Positions 10,121 to 18,048 of a DNA stretch of 64,000 nt are shown one piece after another; position 1 is the first letter of the stretch; each line of letters starts with the position of its first letter. Origin of the DNA: Actibacterium pelagium (GTDB lineage: Bacteria; Pseudomonadota; Alphaproteobacteria; Rhodobacterales; Rhodobacteraceae); assembly GCF_002285415.1 (NCBI RefSeq), contig NZ_NSBU01000004.1:124001-188000 (forward strand), read 5' to 3'. The notes beneath the pieces are model-generated. The model saw only the letters and a list, made by a program, of their open reading frames with translations, made no database searches and was not told the DNA's origin. Both the position numbers and the translations under genes were made by a program.

Positions 10121-12187
10121 TTAGCGCGACAGGCTATCGGCCAGTCGCATCAGCGTCACCGCTTCGCTGCGATAGCCGAAGGGGTCGTCACCCTTGGCCT
10201 CTGCTGCCAGAGTTGCGGCGTCCACAAAACCCCAATCGCCAAGCAAGCTGTCATCGCGCAGCAGCTGGCCAAACCCAGCGATGGCTGCAGCAAAGCGAGC
10301 GTCCTGATCCGCACCGGTCAGGGTGGAGCCGATAGGGGTTTCGATCAGCTGGCTTTCGGTCACACCCGGTTCCTTATAGCGCAGGCGTAGGAAGCCAAGC
10401 TCATCCGCAGGGCCGCCCTTTTCCGATACTGCGTAGCGGAGCGGATCATTCAGAACGGCGGGGGAACCGACCGGAGTGATTTCATAGATCGCGGTGACAG
10501 AGTGGCCGGCGCCGATCTCTCCGGCATCCACTTTGTCGTTGTTGAAATCCTCTCGCCGCAGGGCGCGGGTTTCATAGCCAATCAAGCGGTATTCGGCGAC
10601 GGTGGCGGGGTTGAACTCGACTTGAATCTTCACGTCGTTGGCGATGGGGAAGAGCGCGCCGGTCAACTGGTCGACCAGCACTTTGCGCGCCTCGGCCAGC
10701 GTGTCGATATAGGCGGCCTGCCCGTTGCCGTTCTGCGCGAGCGCCTGCATCGTGGCATCGTCCAGATTACCCCGACCAAAACCCAGAACCGACAGGTAGG
10801 TGCCCGTGTCACGCTTATCCGCAATGAAATCCTTCAGCGCCTCGGGGTCCGACAGGCCCACGTTGAAATCCCCATCGGTGGCCAACAGGATGCGAGAGAC
10901 CTCTCCGTCCTCGGCCATGCCTTCAGCCACGGCATAGGCTTGTTGCAGCCCAGCCTGTCCTGCGGTTGAGCCGCCTGCTTCCAATTGGTCCAGCGCGTTT
11001 AATATCTTGGCCTGATCGCTGGCCGGGGTCGGGGCCAGCACCTGACCGGCGCTGCCGGCATAGGTGACGATAGCGACCTGATCTTCGGGGCGCAGTTCCG
11101 ACAACATCAGGCGCAGGCTTTGCTTGAGCAGCGGCAACTTGTTGGCGTTTTGCATCGAACCAGAGGTGTCGATCAGGAAGACAAGGTTCAACGGTGGGCG
11201 ATCTTCGACCGCGGGCAATTGTCCCTGCAAACCAATGTGGACCAATTGTGTGCCTTCGTTCCACGGGGTCTGGAAAGTCTGGACCGTGGTACGGAACGGA
11301 GCCTCGCCCGCATCCGGCGCGGCATAGTCATAGGGGAAATAGTTCACCATCTCCTCGACCCGCACCGCCTCTTTCGGTGGCAATCGGCCGGACATGATCG
11401 ACTGGCGAACTACCGAATAAGACGCCGTGTCCACGTCGATCGAAAAGGTCGATACGGGCTCCTCAATCGTGACTTTCAGCGAGTTCGGGGCCTCATTCGC
11501 GAAGGTTTCGGTCTCTGCCTGTGGCAGAAGAAGCCTGTTTGGCTGCACCTCAGCCTGAGGGGGCGCAGGAACCACCACAGATTTCGACCGCGCCGGCGCA
11601 GCACCAGAGGTCACCCCCAAAGGTGCAGCTTGGCGTCGCAGCATTTGCGGGGCGACGGCTTGTGCCTGTCCTGTGACCTGACCGATGCTCAGATCACGAT
11701 CCATTGGGGCAGCCTCCATCGCGATTTCTGCATCCAACAGTGGCTCTTCCATAACCGGTTCAATCATGGGCTCGGCCATAAGCTCTGCACTCTCGTTGCG
11801 GACCACTGGGGTCTTCTGAGCAACCACACCACTGGTCGCCACATCGTCATCGGTGGCCAGCCCTGGGGCAGGTGGCGCGACCGAAGGCGGGGTCAACACA
11901 CCCGGTGCATTTGGCAAGATCACGAACAGGGCAAGGCCCGCTGCGATCAGTCCGGTCGATGCGGCCAATGCACCGCGAGACGTCAAATTCCCTAGCATTT
12001 TCGAAACTCCATTCCAGAAACCCGCCCTATTTTTGGGGGCGTCAGTACTGGGACGCGCCGGATCAGCGGTTTCTTGGAGAGTGTCGAAATTTTCCATCGC
12101 TGCCCTGAGATGCGCGGCTTTCATATCGGCATCTGGGGCGGGCGTGTCCTGCAGGGCGGCACGCAGGCGGTCAAACTCGTCTGTCAT
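10121..12187 (-). CDS. Membrane-anchored von Willebrand factor A domain protein (YfbK-like)
   Basis: The 688-residue product has a cytoplasmic N-terminal stretch of about 70 residues, one transmembrane helix near 73-93, a low-complexity Pro/Glu-rich linker (100-230), a conserved VWA-N region and a VWA domain with the metal-binding DTSGSM motif (about 340) and a later DGDFNVG. The C-terminal part fits DUF3520. This is the YfbK/von Willebrand family of secreted or periplasmic-facing proteins of unknown mechanism. Its ATG overlaps the stop of the ECF sigma gene by 4 nt, so both are coupled. The position after a sigma gene and the short cytoplasmic N terminus suggest a regulator of that sigma factor, which is inference. 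Confidence 0.88.
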   Translation of the reverse strand: MTDEFDRLRAALQDTPAPDADMKAAHLRAAMENFDTLQETADPARPSTDAPKNRAGFWNGVSKMLGNLTSRGALAASTGLIAAGLALFVILPNAPGVLTPPSVAPPAPGLATDDDVATSGVVAQKTPVVRNESAELMAEPMIEPVMEEPLLDAEIAMEAAPMDRDLSIGQVTGQAQAVAPQMLRRQAAPLGVTSGAAPARSKSVVVPAPPQAEVQPNRLLLPQAETETFANEAPNSLKVTIEEPVSTFSIDVDTASYSVVRQSIMSGRLPPKEAVRVEEMVNYFPYDYAAPDAGEAPFRTTVQTFQTPWNEGTQLVHIGLQGQLPAVEDRPPLNLVFLIDTSGSMQNANKLPLLKQSLRLMLSELRPEDQVAIVTYAGSAGQVLAPTPASDQAKILNALDQLEAGGSTAGQAGLQQAYAVAEGMAEDGEVSRILLATDGDFNVGLSDPEALKDFIADKRDTGTYLSVLGFGRGNLDDATMQALAQNGNGQAAYIDTLAEARKVLVDQLTGALFPIANDVKIQVEFNPATVAEYRLIGYETRALRREDFNNDKVDAGEIGAGHSVTAIYEITPVGSPAVLNDPLRYAVSEKGGPADELGFLRLRYKEPGVTESQLIETPIGSTLTGADQDARFAAAIAGFGQLLRDDSLLGDWGFVDAATLAAEAKGDDPFGYRSEAVTLMRLADSLSR

Positions 12188-12729
12188 GGCTGCTCCTCTT
12201 CTGCATGGATGGCTTTCAGGTGGCGCTTCGCCTCGGAAACGCGCCAGGCGACGGTGCCTTCAGAGACCTCCAACACCGCAGCGGTTTCCTTCTGGCTTAG
12301 GCCTTCGCCAAGGGTCAGTGTCAGCGTATCGCGCAACTCGTCCGGCAGGGCGCGCATGGCCTGAACCAGCCAGTCGCGGGCTTCGGCTTCTTCGCGATTG
12401 GCGGCTTGGCGGGTAATTTCCCAATCGCCCCATCCCCCGGCTGCTTTATCATGGGTGGCAGAGCGGCGACGGCGATCGTGGGCGGCGTTCACGGTGACGC
12501 GGTAGAGCCAAGTGGTAAACTTGGCATCCCCCCGAAACCCATCCAGCTTCGCGGGAAGCGCCATGCAGATGTCCTGCGTCAAATCTTCTGCCTCGGCCCG
12601 ATCACCGGTCATGCGCATCGCGAAGGCGAACAACCGATCATAATGGCGCGCCAACAGCACCGAAAAGGCGCTGCGATCCCCGGCGGCCGAGGCCAGGGCA
12701 AGCTGTTCATCCGATACCGTCATACGCAT
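12184..12729 (-). CDS. ECF-family RNA polymerase sigma factor
   Basis: The 181-residue protein has sigma region 2 (HYDRLFAFAMRMTGDRAEAEDLTQD) in the N-terminal half and a region 4 helix-turn-helix (LSQKETAAVLEVSEGTVAWR) in the C-terminal quarter, with no other domains. It would direct RNA polymerase to a small regulon in response to an extracytoplasmic signal. ATG at 12729 is chosen because AGGG lies 7 nt upstream; a TTG at 12753 and another ATG at 12723 are alternatives. The next gene, overlapping by ATGA, encodes a membrane VWA protein rather than a classic zinc-binding anti-sigma factor. Confidence 0.93.
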   Translation of the reverse strand: MRMTVSDEQLALASAAGDRSAFSVLLARHYDRLFAFAMRMTGDRAEAEDLTQDICMALPAKLDGFRGDAKFTTWLYRVTVNAAHDRRRRSATHDKAAGGWGDWEITRQAANREEAEARDWLVQAMRALPDELRDTLTLTLGEGLSQKETAAVLEVSEGTVAWRVSEAKRHLKAIHAEEEQP

Positions 12730-12758
12730 GTCATACCCTATGACGCAGCCCAAAGGCG

Positions 12759-12771
12759 GTTTCTTGGAAAC
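12759..12771. promoter_or_regulatory. Short palindrome GTTTC-N3-GAAAC upstream of the ECF sigma gene
   Basis: A perfect 5-bp inverted repeat with a 3-nt centre lies 30 nt upstream of the proposed sigma-factor start. It could be an operator or the leader of the sigma mRNA. No typical ECF GGAAC/CGT promoter pair was recognised here, so autoregulation is not shown. Confidence 0.25.
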
Positions 12772-12813
12772 TTGGCCGATTATTTTTGAGAAAGTTTAAT
12801 TCGAAGATCGCGA

Positions 12814-12890
12814 TCCCTTCCCAGAAGGGGTGCATCTGCGGACCTTACGGATTTTAAGGACCATAGAATGCACCCCACCTTCTGGAGGGA
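12814..12890. repeat. Long imperfect inverted repeat between the ECF sigma and zinc-finger genes
   Basis: The left arm 12821-12835 (CCAGAAGGGGTGCAT) is matched by 12868-12885 (ATGCACCCC, ACC bulge, TTCTGG). TCCCT at 12814-12818 and AGGGA at 12886-12890 extend the outer stem, and CCTTA/TAAGG at 12843-12859 forms an inner stem. The whole would fold as one hairpin of about 77 nt on either strand. It lies downstream of the zinc-finger gene and upstream of the sigma gene (both minus). It could be a terminator-like 3' structure without a clear U-run, a leader, or a small RNA. Confidence 0.65.
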
Positions 12891-12923
12891 AAACGTGCGA
12901 TCCTCAAACGGACCGCGAAAACG

Positions 12924-13163
12924 TCAGGACAGCCAACCCTGGCCAGAGCAATTGCTGCAGCGGCGGGTTCCAATGCCATAACAACCATCGCAACGCGCAA
13001 AGATGTTATGTCCGTAGACATCTTTGCCCTTCACGACTTGACGTCGACCGCCGCAAATCTCGCAGACGGACAAGCCTGACCCCGAGCATCGGTGGCAGCG
13101 TCGTTTTGTATCTACTTCGTTTTTACCGGGGGCGTTCTTAAGCGCCCAAAGTGGCTGGACCAT
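12924..13163 (-). CDS. Small DnaJ-type cysteine-rich zinc-finger protein
   Basis: The 79-residue protein has four cysteine motifs in one frame: CHRCSGSG, CEICGG, CDGCYGIG and CSNCSGQG. They match the CxxCxGxG repeats that bind two zinc ions in the central domain of DnaJ and in thiol-disulfide chaperone fingers. No J domain or other domain is present, so it is a free-standing finger. Four spaced motifs in an ORF this short are very unlikely by chance, which is why I call it real despite a weak SD before the ATG at 13163. It sits upstream of the ECF sigma gene on the same strand, separated by a long inverted repeat. The function is unknown. Confidence 0.72.
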   Translation of the reverse strand: MVQPLWALKNAPGKNEVDTKRRCHRCSGSGLSVCEICGGRRQVVKGKDVYGHNIFARCDGCYGIGTRRCSNCSGQGWLS

Positions 13164-13569
13164 ACTATTCTATCTCAGAAATCTACTAACACGATATGAA
13201 TGCTAGGCCGGTTCAGGCCTGCGCGAATAAGAAAGGCGCGCGTGCTGGAAAAATCAGCAGAAGCCCGCCAATATTACCACAAAACCACCGTTTGAATGCG
13301 CTAAATTTTGCCGAGCAAACAGGCGTTATAACCTTAAGAATATTGGTTTTGTCGAATTGGCTACGCCTGAGTATCCGTGGGCATCGTTCGCCCAGCCCAA
13401 GTGAAGCGAATCGAAATCGCCCCGCAAACCTCTCGATGCACAGCCACTTTGGGGGTAGGCCAAAAGCTTGGTTAAATCGTCCGCAGGGAAATATTCGGAA
13501 ACATATGTCAGCACTATTGACATAAACGAAGAATCCGAAGACTTTGTGGCGACATAATCGGAGCCCCCA
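13164..13569. other. 406-nt intergenic region with no recognised gene
   Basis: The segment lies between the divergent zinc-finger gene and the aminotransferase gene. It is more AT-rich than its neighbours and open frames in it do not read like protein. A TTGACA at 13517-13522 followed 17 nt later by GACTTT could be a promoter for the aminotransferase. Nothing else was identified. Confidence 0.5.
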
Positions 13570-14778
13570 ATGTCCCTGACCGACATTTTCGCGACACGTT
13601 CCAGCCGGATGAAAGCCTCGGAAATACGAGAGCTTCTGAAACTCTTGGAACAACCAGACATCATTTCCTTCGCGGGCGGCATTCCCGACCCCAACCTGTT
13701 CCCGATGGACGCCTTCCGCGAGGCACTGGCCGAAGCCATGCAGGAACCGGGGTCGCTGCAATATTCCGCGACCGAAGGCTACGCCCCTCTGCGCAGCTGG
13801 CTGGCAGAGCAGATGACCGTGCTGGAAGTCCCATGTTCGGCCAAAAACATCCTGATCACCTCGGGGTCGCAGCAAGCGTTGGACCACCTTGGCAAGCTGT
13901 TCCTGTCCCCGGGGGATACCACGCTGTTGGGATGGCCCACCTATCTGGGGGCCTTGGGGGCCTTCAACGCGTACGAGCCACGCTATGACCGGCTGGACCC
14001 CGGCAGCAACCGCGCACCAGAAGACTTCGCCGCAGCAGCTGCCGAGAACGGTGGACAGGTCAAGATGGCCTATCTCTCGGTCGATTTCTGCAACCCGACC
14101 GGGGTCACCCAGACCCGCGACGAACGCCTGCAAGTCCTACACATGGCCGATGCTCTGGATTGCGCGGTCATCGAAGATGCCGCTTATCAATCGCTGCGCT
14201 TTGACGGAGAGGCCTTGCCCCCAATCCTTGCGCTAGAGATCGCCAAAAAAGGCGATATCGACAAATGCCGGACGATCTATTGCGGCAGCTTCTCAAAGAC
14301 CCTGTCGCCGGGATTGCGCGTGGGCTGGGTCTGCGCGGCAGAAGAGGTCATTCAGCAGCTTGTCCTGCAGAAACAGGCCGGTGACCTGCACAGCCCGACC
14401 CTGAACCAGATCGCGATCGAGAAGGTCGCGCGCCGGCATTTCCTGTCGCACGTGGCTACGATCAAATCCGCCTATCGCGCCCGGCGCGACGCCATGCTGG
14501 CCGCGCTAGAGAAGTATATGCCAGAGGGTGTCGACTGGACCCGCCCTGAAGGCGGGATGTTCATCTGGATGACCCTGCCGCCATCAATGGACAGTCAGGA
14601 TATCTTCAAGACCGCAGTGGAGGAAAAACGCGTGGCTTTCGTTCCCGGAAGCCCGTTCTACCCGGATGGAACCGGGGCTAATACGATGCGATTGAACTTC
14701 TCGAACGCGAACGAAGACATGATCACCGAAGGTGTGTCACGGTTGGCAGAGGTCATTCGCGCGGCGATGGCTGCCTAA
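13570..14778 (+). CDS. PLP-dependent aminotransferase (LysN/2-aminoadipate transaminase-like)
   Basis: The 402-residue protein is a fold-type I aminotransferase resembling the catalytic part of MocR proteins and LysN/alpha-aminoadipate transaminases, without an N-terminal DNA-binding domain. Substrate-side residues appear in SFAGGIPDPNLFP (33-45) and YSATEGYAPLR (65-75). Cofactor residues are N175 in CNPTG, D203 and Y206 in EDAAYQ, and the Schiff-base lysine K243 in GSFSKTLSPGLR. It would transfer amino groups from an aliphatic or aromatic amino acid to 2-oxoglutarate; the exact substrate is not clear. The stop overlaps the convergent P1 peptidase gene by 4 nt. Confidence 0.9.
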   Translation: MSLTDIFATRSSRMKASEIRELLKLLEQPDIISFAGGIPDPNLFPMDAFREALAEAMQEPGSLQYSATEGYAPLRSWLAEQMTVLEVPCSAKNILITSGSQQALDHLGKLFLSPGDTTLLGWPTYLGALGAFNAYEPRYDRLDPGSNRAPEDFAAAAAENGGQVKMAYLSVDFCNPTGVTQTRDERLQVLHMADALDCAVIEDAAYQSLRFDGEALPPILALEIAKKGDIDKCRTIYCGSFSKTLSPGLRVGWVCAAEEVIQQLVLQKQAGDLHSPTLNQIAIEKVARRHFLSHVATIKSAYRARRDAMLAALEKYMPEGVDWTRPEGGMFIWMTLPPSMDSQDIFKTAVEEKRVAFVPGSPFYPDGTGANTMRLNFSNANEDMITEGVSRLAEVIRAAMAA

Positions 14779-15779
14779 GCCCGACCGAACCGGGCAGCCC
14801 AAGTCAGCTTGGTGTCCCCATGCGCAGCGTGGGCGGCGTGGACCCCTCGGGCAATCGCCCGCGCCAGACAGGTCGCGGCGGCATGGCCAATCAACAAGCT
14901 TTCAGACACCGGGTCCGCCAAGGATCGGCTCCCCGTGCTGACGGCGAATACAAGATCTCCGTCCATCGGAGTGTGGCTGGGCTGGATCGCGCGCGCCATG
15001 CCATCATGTGCAGCCACCGCCATGCGGGATGCCTGCGCTTTGGTCAGGTCAGCATCCGTCGCGACGATGGCGATGGTGGTGTTTTTGTCCTCAAGCCCTT
15101 TCACCCGTGGCAGCGCATACGGGTCAGGCTGGCCCTGTCCAAGCCCACCGAATTCGCCGTCCATTTCCCACGGCGCCGCCAGAAACTCTGGCCCCTCGCC
15201 CATCAGGACGGTTCCTAGGGAATTCACAGCCACCAGTGCCCCCACGGTCACACCCGAAGGCAGCACGACCGAGGCCGACCCCAAGCCCCCCTTCAAATCG
15301 GCCGTCAAAGCGCCCGTTCCTGCCCCGGTGGTGCCAAGTGCAAAGCTGGTATCGGCGTCGTTCAGCGCCTCTATTCCGATCCGCGCATAGGGGTTCGCGG
15401 ACCATGTTTTGTCGCCACCGTTCAACAGGTCAAACAGGATGGCCCCGGGTACGATCGGAACCCTTTGGTCGCCAACGGCAAACCCGCGTCCCCGCGCGCG
15501 CAAGGCATCGGCCACACCGGACGCGGCATCCAGCCCAAAGGCCGACCCGCCCGACAGTACCAGCGCGTCGACCTTCTGAACGGTTTTGTCAGGCGCCAGA
15601 AGGTCGGTTTCGCGCGTTCCCGGGGCGCCGCCCATGATGTGCACACCTGCGGTAAAGGGCGCATCCCCCACCACCACTGTGGCGCCGGTTTTGATCGTCT
15701 CATCCGAGGCATTACCCACCAACAGGCCCGGCACATCAGTGATCAGGTTGCGGGGACCGGGGAATAGTTTGTCAGCCAT
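14775..15779 (-). CDS. P1 family (DmpA/S58-type) peptidase
   Basis: The 334-residue protein is an N-terminal-nucleophile-like peptidase that matures by self-cleavage. The likely cleavage site and nucleophile is T234 or T235 in DKNTTIAIVATDA, at the position of the Ser/Thr in DmpA and beta-peptidyl aminopeptidases. The N-terminal part has the conserved ITDVPGLLVGNA and the SGGSAFGLDAA motif (76-86), which is typical of this family. Members release N-terminal D- or beta-amino acids, but many are uncharacterised. Probably transcribed with the SDR gene 9 nt upstream of it. Confidence 0.88.
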   Translation of the reverse strand: MADKLFPGPRNLITDVPGLLVGNASDETIKTGATVVVGDAPFTAGVHIMGGAPGTRETDLLAPDKTVQKVDALVLSGGSAFGLDAASGVADALRARGRGFAVGDQRVPIVPGAILFDLLNGGDKTWSANPYARIGIEALNDADTSFALGTTGAGTGALTADLKGGLGSASVVLPSGVTVGALVAVNSLGTVLMGEGPEFLAAPWEMDGEFGGLGQGQPDPYALPRVKGLEDKNTTIAIVATDADLTKAQASRMAVAAHDGMARAIQPSHTPMDGDLVFAVSTGSRSLADPVSESLLIGHAAATCLARAIARGVHAAHAAHGDTKLTWAARFGRA

Positions 15780-15788
15780 GACACCTCT

Positions 15789-16529
15789 TTAGATACAGCG
15801 ACCGCCATCGACCTCTAGCGCGACGCCAGTGATCATGTCGGCCTCGTCCGAACACAGGAACAGCGCGGCATTGGCCAGATCTTCGGGGGTCGAGAACCGC
15901 CCGATGGGAATCGTTGACAGGAACTTGGCGCGCATCTCGGGCGTGTCCTCTCCCATGAAGCTTTTCAACAAGGGCGTTTCGCCCGCGACCGGGTTCAGTG
16001 CATTCACGCGGATGCCGTGCGGCGCAAGCTCGACCGCCATGGTGCGGGTCGCGGTGATCATCCAGCCTTTTGAAGCATTATACCAGTTCAGCTTGGGGCG
16101 CGGCGAAACGCCTGCCGTAGAAGCGATGTTCAGGATGACGCCGCTTTCGCGCTGCTTCATCGCCGGAACAAAAGCGCGCGCCGTCAGATAGACCGACTTC
16201 GCATTCACCGCCAGAACGCGGTCAAAGTCCTCTTCTTCGACATCTTCCAGCAGGCCCGGCATATGGGTCACGCCTGCGTTGTTCACCAGAATATCCGGCA
16301 CGCCGAACGCCTTGGACGCCGCACGCGCCATAGCCTTCACAGAGGGTCCGCTGGCCACGTCAACCTCGTGCGCCAGACCGCCAATCTCGTCAGCTACCCG
16401 CTGTGCGGCTTCCACGTTTATGTCTGCGACCATCACCCGCGCACCTTCCTGCGCAAAGCGACGGGCGATACCTTCTCCGAAACCAGATCCCCCACCGGTG
16501 ATAATCGCGGTTTTTCCCTGTAACCTCAT
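15789..16529 (-). CDS. SDR family NAD(P)-dependent oxidoreductase
   Basis: The 246-residue classical short-chain dehydrogenase has the cofactor motif TGGGSGFG at 11-18, D37 after strand 2 suggesting NAD preference, NNAG at 83-86, and the catalytic triad S137, Y150, K154 (YNASK). It would oxidise or reduce a small alcohol/ketone or sugar. The start at MRLQGK is chosen because GGGAG lies just upstream. An extended start would add 12 residues that do not fit the family. It precedes the P1 peptidase gene by 9 nt. Confidence 0.92.
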   Translation of the reverse strand: MRLQGKTAIITGGGSGFGEGIARRFAQEGARVMVADINVEAAQRVADEIGGLAHEVDVASGPSVKAMARAASKAFGVPDILVNNAGVTHMPGLLEDVEEEDFDRVLAVNAKSVYLTARAFVPAMKQRESGVILNIASTAGVSPRPKLNWYNASKGWMITATRTMAVELAPHGIRVNALNPVAGETPLLKSFMGEDTPEMRAKFLSTIPIGRFSTPEDLANAALFLCSDEADMITGVALEVDGGRCI

Positions 16530-16595
16530 GAACTTCTCCCTACCGGCATTCTGCGCCGGTTGCACCGTTTAGGCAAACGCGGAGTGCAAAGAAAA

Positions 16596-16625
16596 AGGCG
16601 CGCCGTGCATTCACACAGCGCGCCT
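16596..16625 (-). terminator. Rho-independent terminator after the Hsp20 gene
   Basis: AGGCGCGC (16596-16603) pairs with GCGCGCCT (16618-16625). On the minus strand the stem is followed directly by TTTTTCTTTG. It lies 26 nt past the Hsp20 stop and separates it from the SDR gene. Confidence 0.85.
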
Positions 16626-16650
16626 GCCTTCCGGGAGGTAAAGAAGGCGA

Positions 16651-17121
16651 TTAGACCTCGACGGTCTTGTTCTCGACAGCTTTCGCTTCGACCTCGTCGC
16701 CTCGGGCGATCTCGATCCGGCGTGGTTTCAGCGCTTCGGGGATCTCGCGGACAAGATCAATGTGCAGCATGCCGTCAGCATGGGTCGCGCTGGTTACGCG
16801 CACGTGGTCGGCCAGATGGAAACGGCGCTCGAACGCGCGGGTCGCAATGCCGCGGTGCAGGTAATTCCGCTCTGTCTCTTCGCCCGACTTACGGGCCGCT
16901 ACGATCAGCGCGTTTTCCTTTACGTCTACAGACAGATCGTCGCCAGAGAAACCGGCTACGGCAACTGAGATACGGTAGGCGTTTTCACTGGTTTTCTCGA
17001 TGTTATACGGGGGGTAGCTGGGCTGTGCAGCCGTATTGGACAGCACGCGATCCATCATGTCAGCCACACGGTCAAAGCCAACGGTGGCACGGTACAGAGG
17101 TTCAAAATCCAGGTTACGCAT
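16651..17121 (-). CDS. Hsp20/IbpA-type small heat shock protein
   Basis: The 156-residue alpha-crystallin-domain protein holds unfolding proteins in the cytosol during heat stress. The N-terminal FDRVADMMDRVL segment resembles IbpA. The alpha-crystallin domain spans about 38-130 with AFERRFHLADHVRV, followed by a C-terminal tail that lacks a clear canonical IxI motif (IEIARG is the nearest). The gene is flanked by a terminator downstream and a ROSE-like hairpin over its Shine-Dalgarno upstream, so translation is probably heat-induced. It is monocistronic. Confidence 0.93.
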   Translation of the reverse strand: MRNLDFEPLYRATVGFDRVADMMDRVLSNTAAQPSYPPYNIEKTSENAYRISVAVAGFSGDDLSVDVKENALIVAARKSGEETERNYLHRGIATRAFERRFHLADHVRVTSATHADGMLHIDLVREIPEALKPRRIEIARGDEVEAKAVENKTVEV

Positions 17122-17128
17122 CTTTCGT

Positions 17129-17148
17129 CATCCTTCTTACAAGCGATG
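17129..17148 (-). promoter_or_regulatory. ROSE-like RNA thermometer hairpin at the Hsp20 ribosome binding site
   Basis: The minus-strand RNA reads CAUCGCUUGUAAGAAGGAUG. CAUC pairs with GAUG and CUU with AAG, leaving one unpaired G in the 5' arm and a GUAAG loop. The Shine-Dalgarno AAGGA is buried in the 3' arm, 8-9 nt before the ATG. The UCGCU with an extra G opposite the SD is the hallmark of ROSE elements upstream of alphaproteobacterial small heat-shock genes. Confidence 0.7.
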
Positions 17149-17247
17149 TATTTTCAACTGGCCTTCCAACTGGACAGACCAAAATTTTGCAGGCCCGTTT
17201 GGCACCCACAGATTAGATTTGGGGAGGAGTTTTTAGGGTTTCAAGAC

Positions 17248-18048
17248 CTAGGGCTTGATGAACCGCGCACCGCCGATTTCTTTCTTGCCGCCCACGGTAA
17301 CGGACCGGCCCTCGACCACCGTTACAGGGAAAACCCCGCGCCCTGAGTAAAGATCAGCCCGAAGCTGTTCGACGGCAGGCGCGACTTCGGTTCCGAAAGA
17401 GACGGTCTTGTCGCCGTCACGATACCCGCGCGATATGATCGAGACGATCTTGGCGCGAAATCCGATCTGTTTGAACACCGGCGCCCCGGAAGAGCCATGA
17501 TCCACGTCACAACTGAAGGCCATGACCTGTTCATAGGCATCGGTCACCTCGCACCCGGCTTCGCGTGACAGGGTATGTCGCCGCCCCTGTCCGACCGAGA
17601 CCACCTCGATCAGGTCGCCTTGCTCAACCTCGTCGCTGGTCTCAAACGGGGCGGCCACGGCCAAGGGGATGCCGCTTTCCAGCTGCACCAATGCCACGTC
17701 GGATCGGATGGATTGCAGCGCGTCTTCACCGCCTAAGCTGAAGTCCGGCATCATCACCGCGCGAAGGCCCGCGCGGCTTGCAACCGCTTCGTCCCGCCGC
17801 ATGCCCGCCTGAAAAATGATCTCGCGGGGGTCGATCACAACCCCATCCCTTAGCAGGCAATGCGCAGCGGTCAGAACCAGATCATTGTCCACCAGAACCC
17901 CGGTGCAATAGCCGCCCTCTGGCAGGTCCAGCCGACCAACGGCCTCTAACCCCAAGGTCTGGGACCGAAGGCGCAACTCACTCAGCCGGTCCTGCGCTAT
18001 TGCGCCAGAGCTAAGAAGGGTCAGGCAAAGAAACGCGCGCAAAATCAT
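17248..18048 (-). CDS. Secreted trypsin-like serine protease (downstream of a tandem pair)
   Basis: The 266-residue product has a signal peptide (about 1-19, ending AIAQD) and a chymotrypsin-fold domain with all three catalytic residues: H63 in LTAAHC, D117 in SDVAL and S187 in HGSSGAPVF. The GDSGGP motif is changed to GSSGAP, as in many bacterial V8/glutamyl-endopeptidase-like enzymes. It is predicted to be periplasmic or exported. Its start overlaps the stop of the upstream paralogue by ATGA. The substrate is unknown. Confidence 0.87.
   Translation of the reverse strand: MILRAFLCLTLLSSGAIAQDRLSELRLRSQTLGLEAVGRLDLPEGGYCTGVLVDNDLVLTAAHCLLRDGVVIDPREIIFQAGMRRDEAVASRAGLRAVMMPDFSLGGEDALQSIRSDVALVQLESGIPLAVAAPFETSDEVEQGDLIEVVSVGQGRRHTLSREAGCEVTDAYEQVMAFSCDVDHGSSGAPVFKQIGFRAKIVSIISRGYRDGDKTVSFGTEVAPAVEQLRADLYSGRGVFPVTVVEGRSVTVGGKKEIGGARFIKP

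Noticed and set aside
13517-13545. TTGACA-N17-GACTTT as a sigma70 promoter
   Set aside because: The -10 is poor; mentioned in the gap entry only as a possibility.
13213-14133. 306-codon open frame on the minus strand
   Set aside because: It lies mostly antisense to the aminotransferase gene and has no recognisable domain; a GC-rich genome gives such shadow frames.
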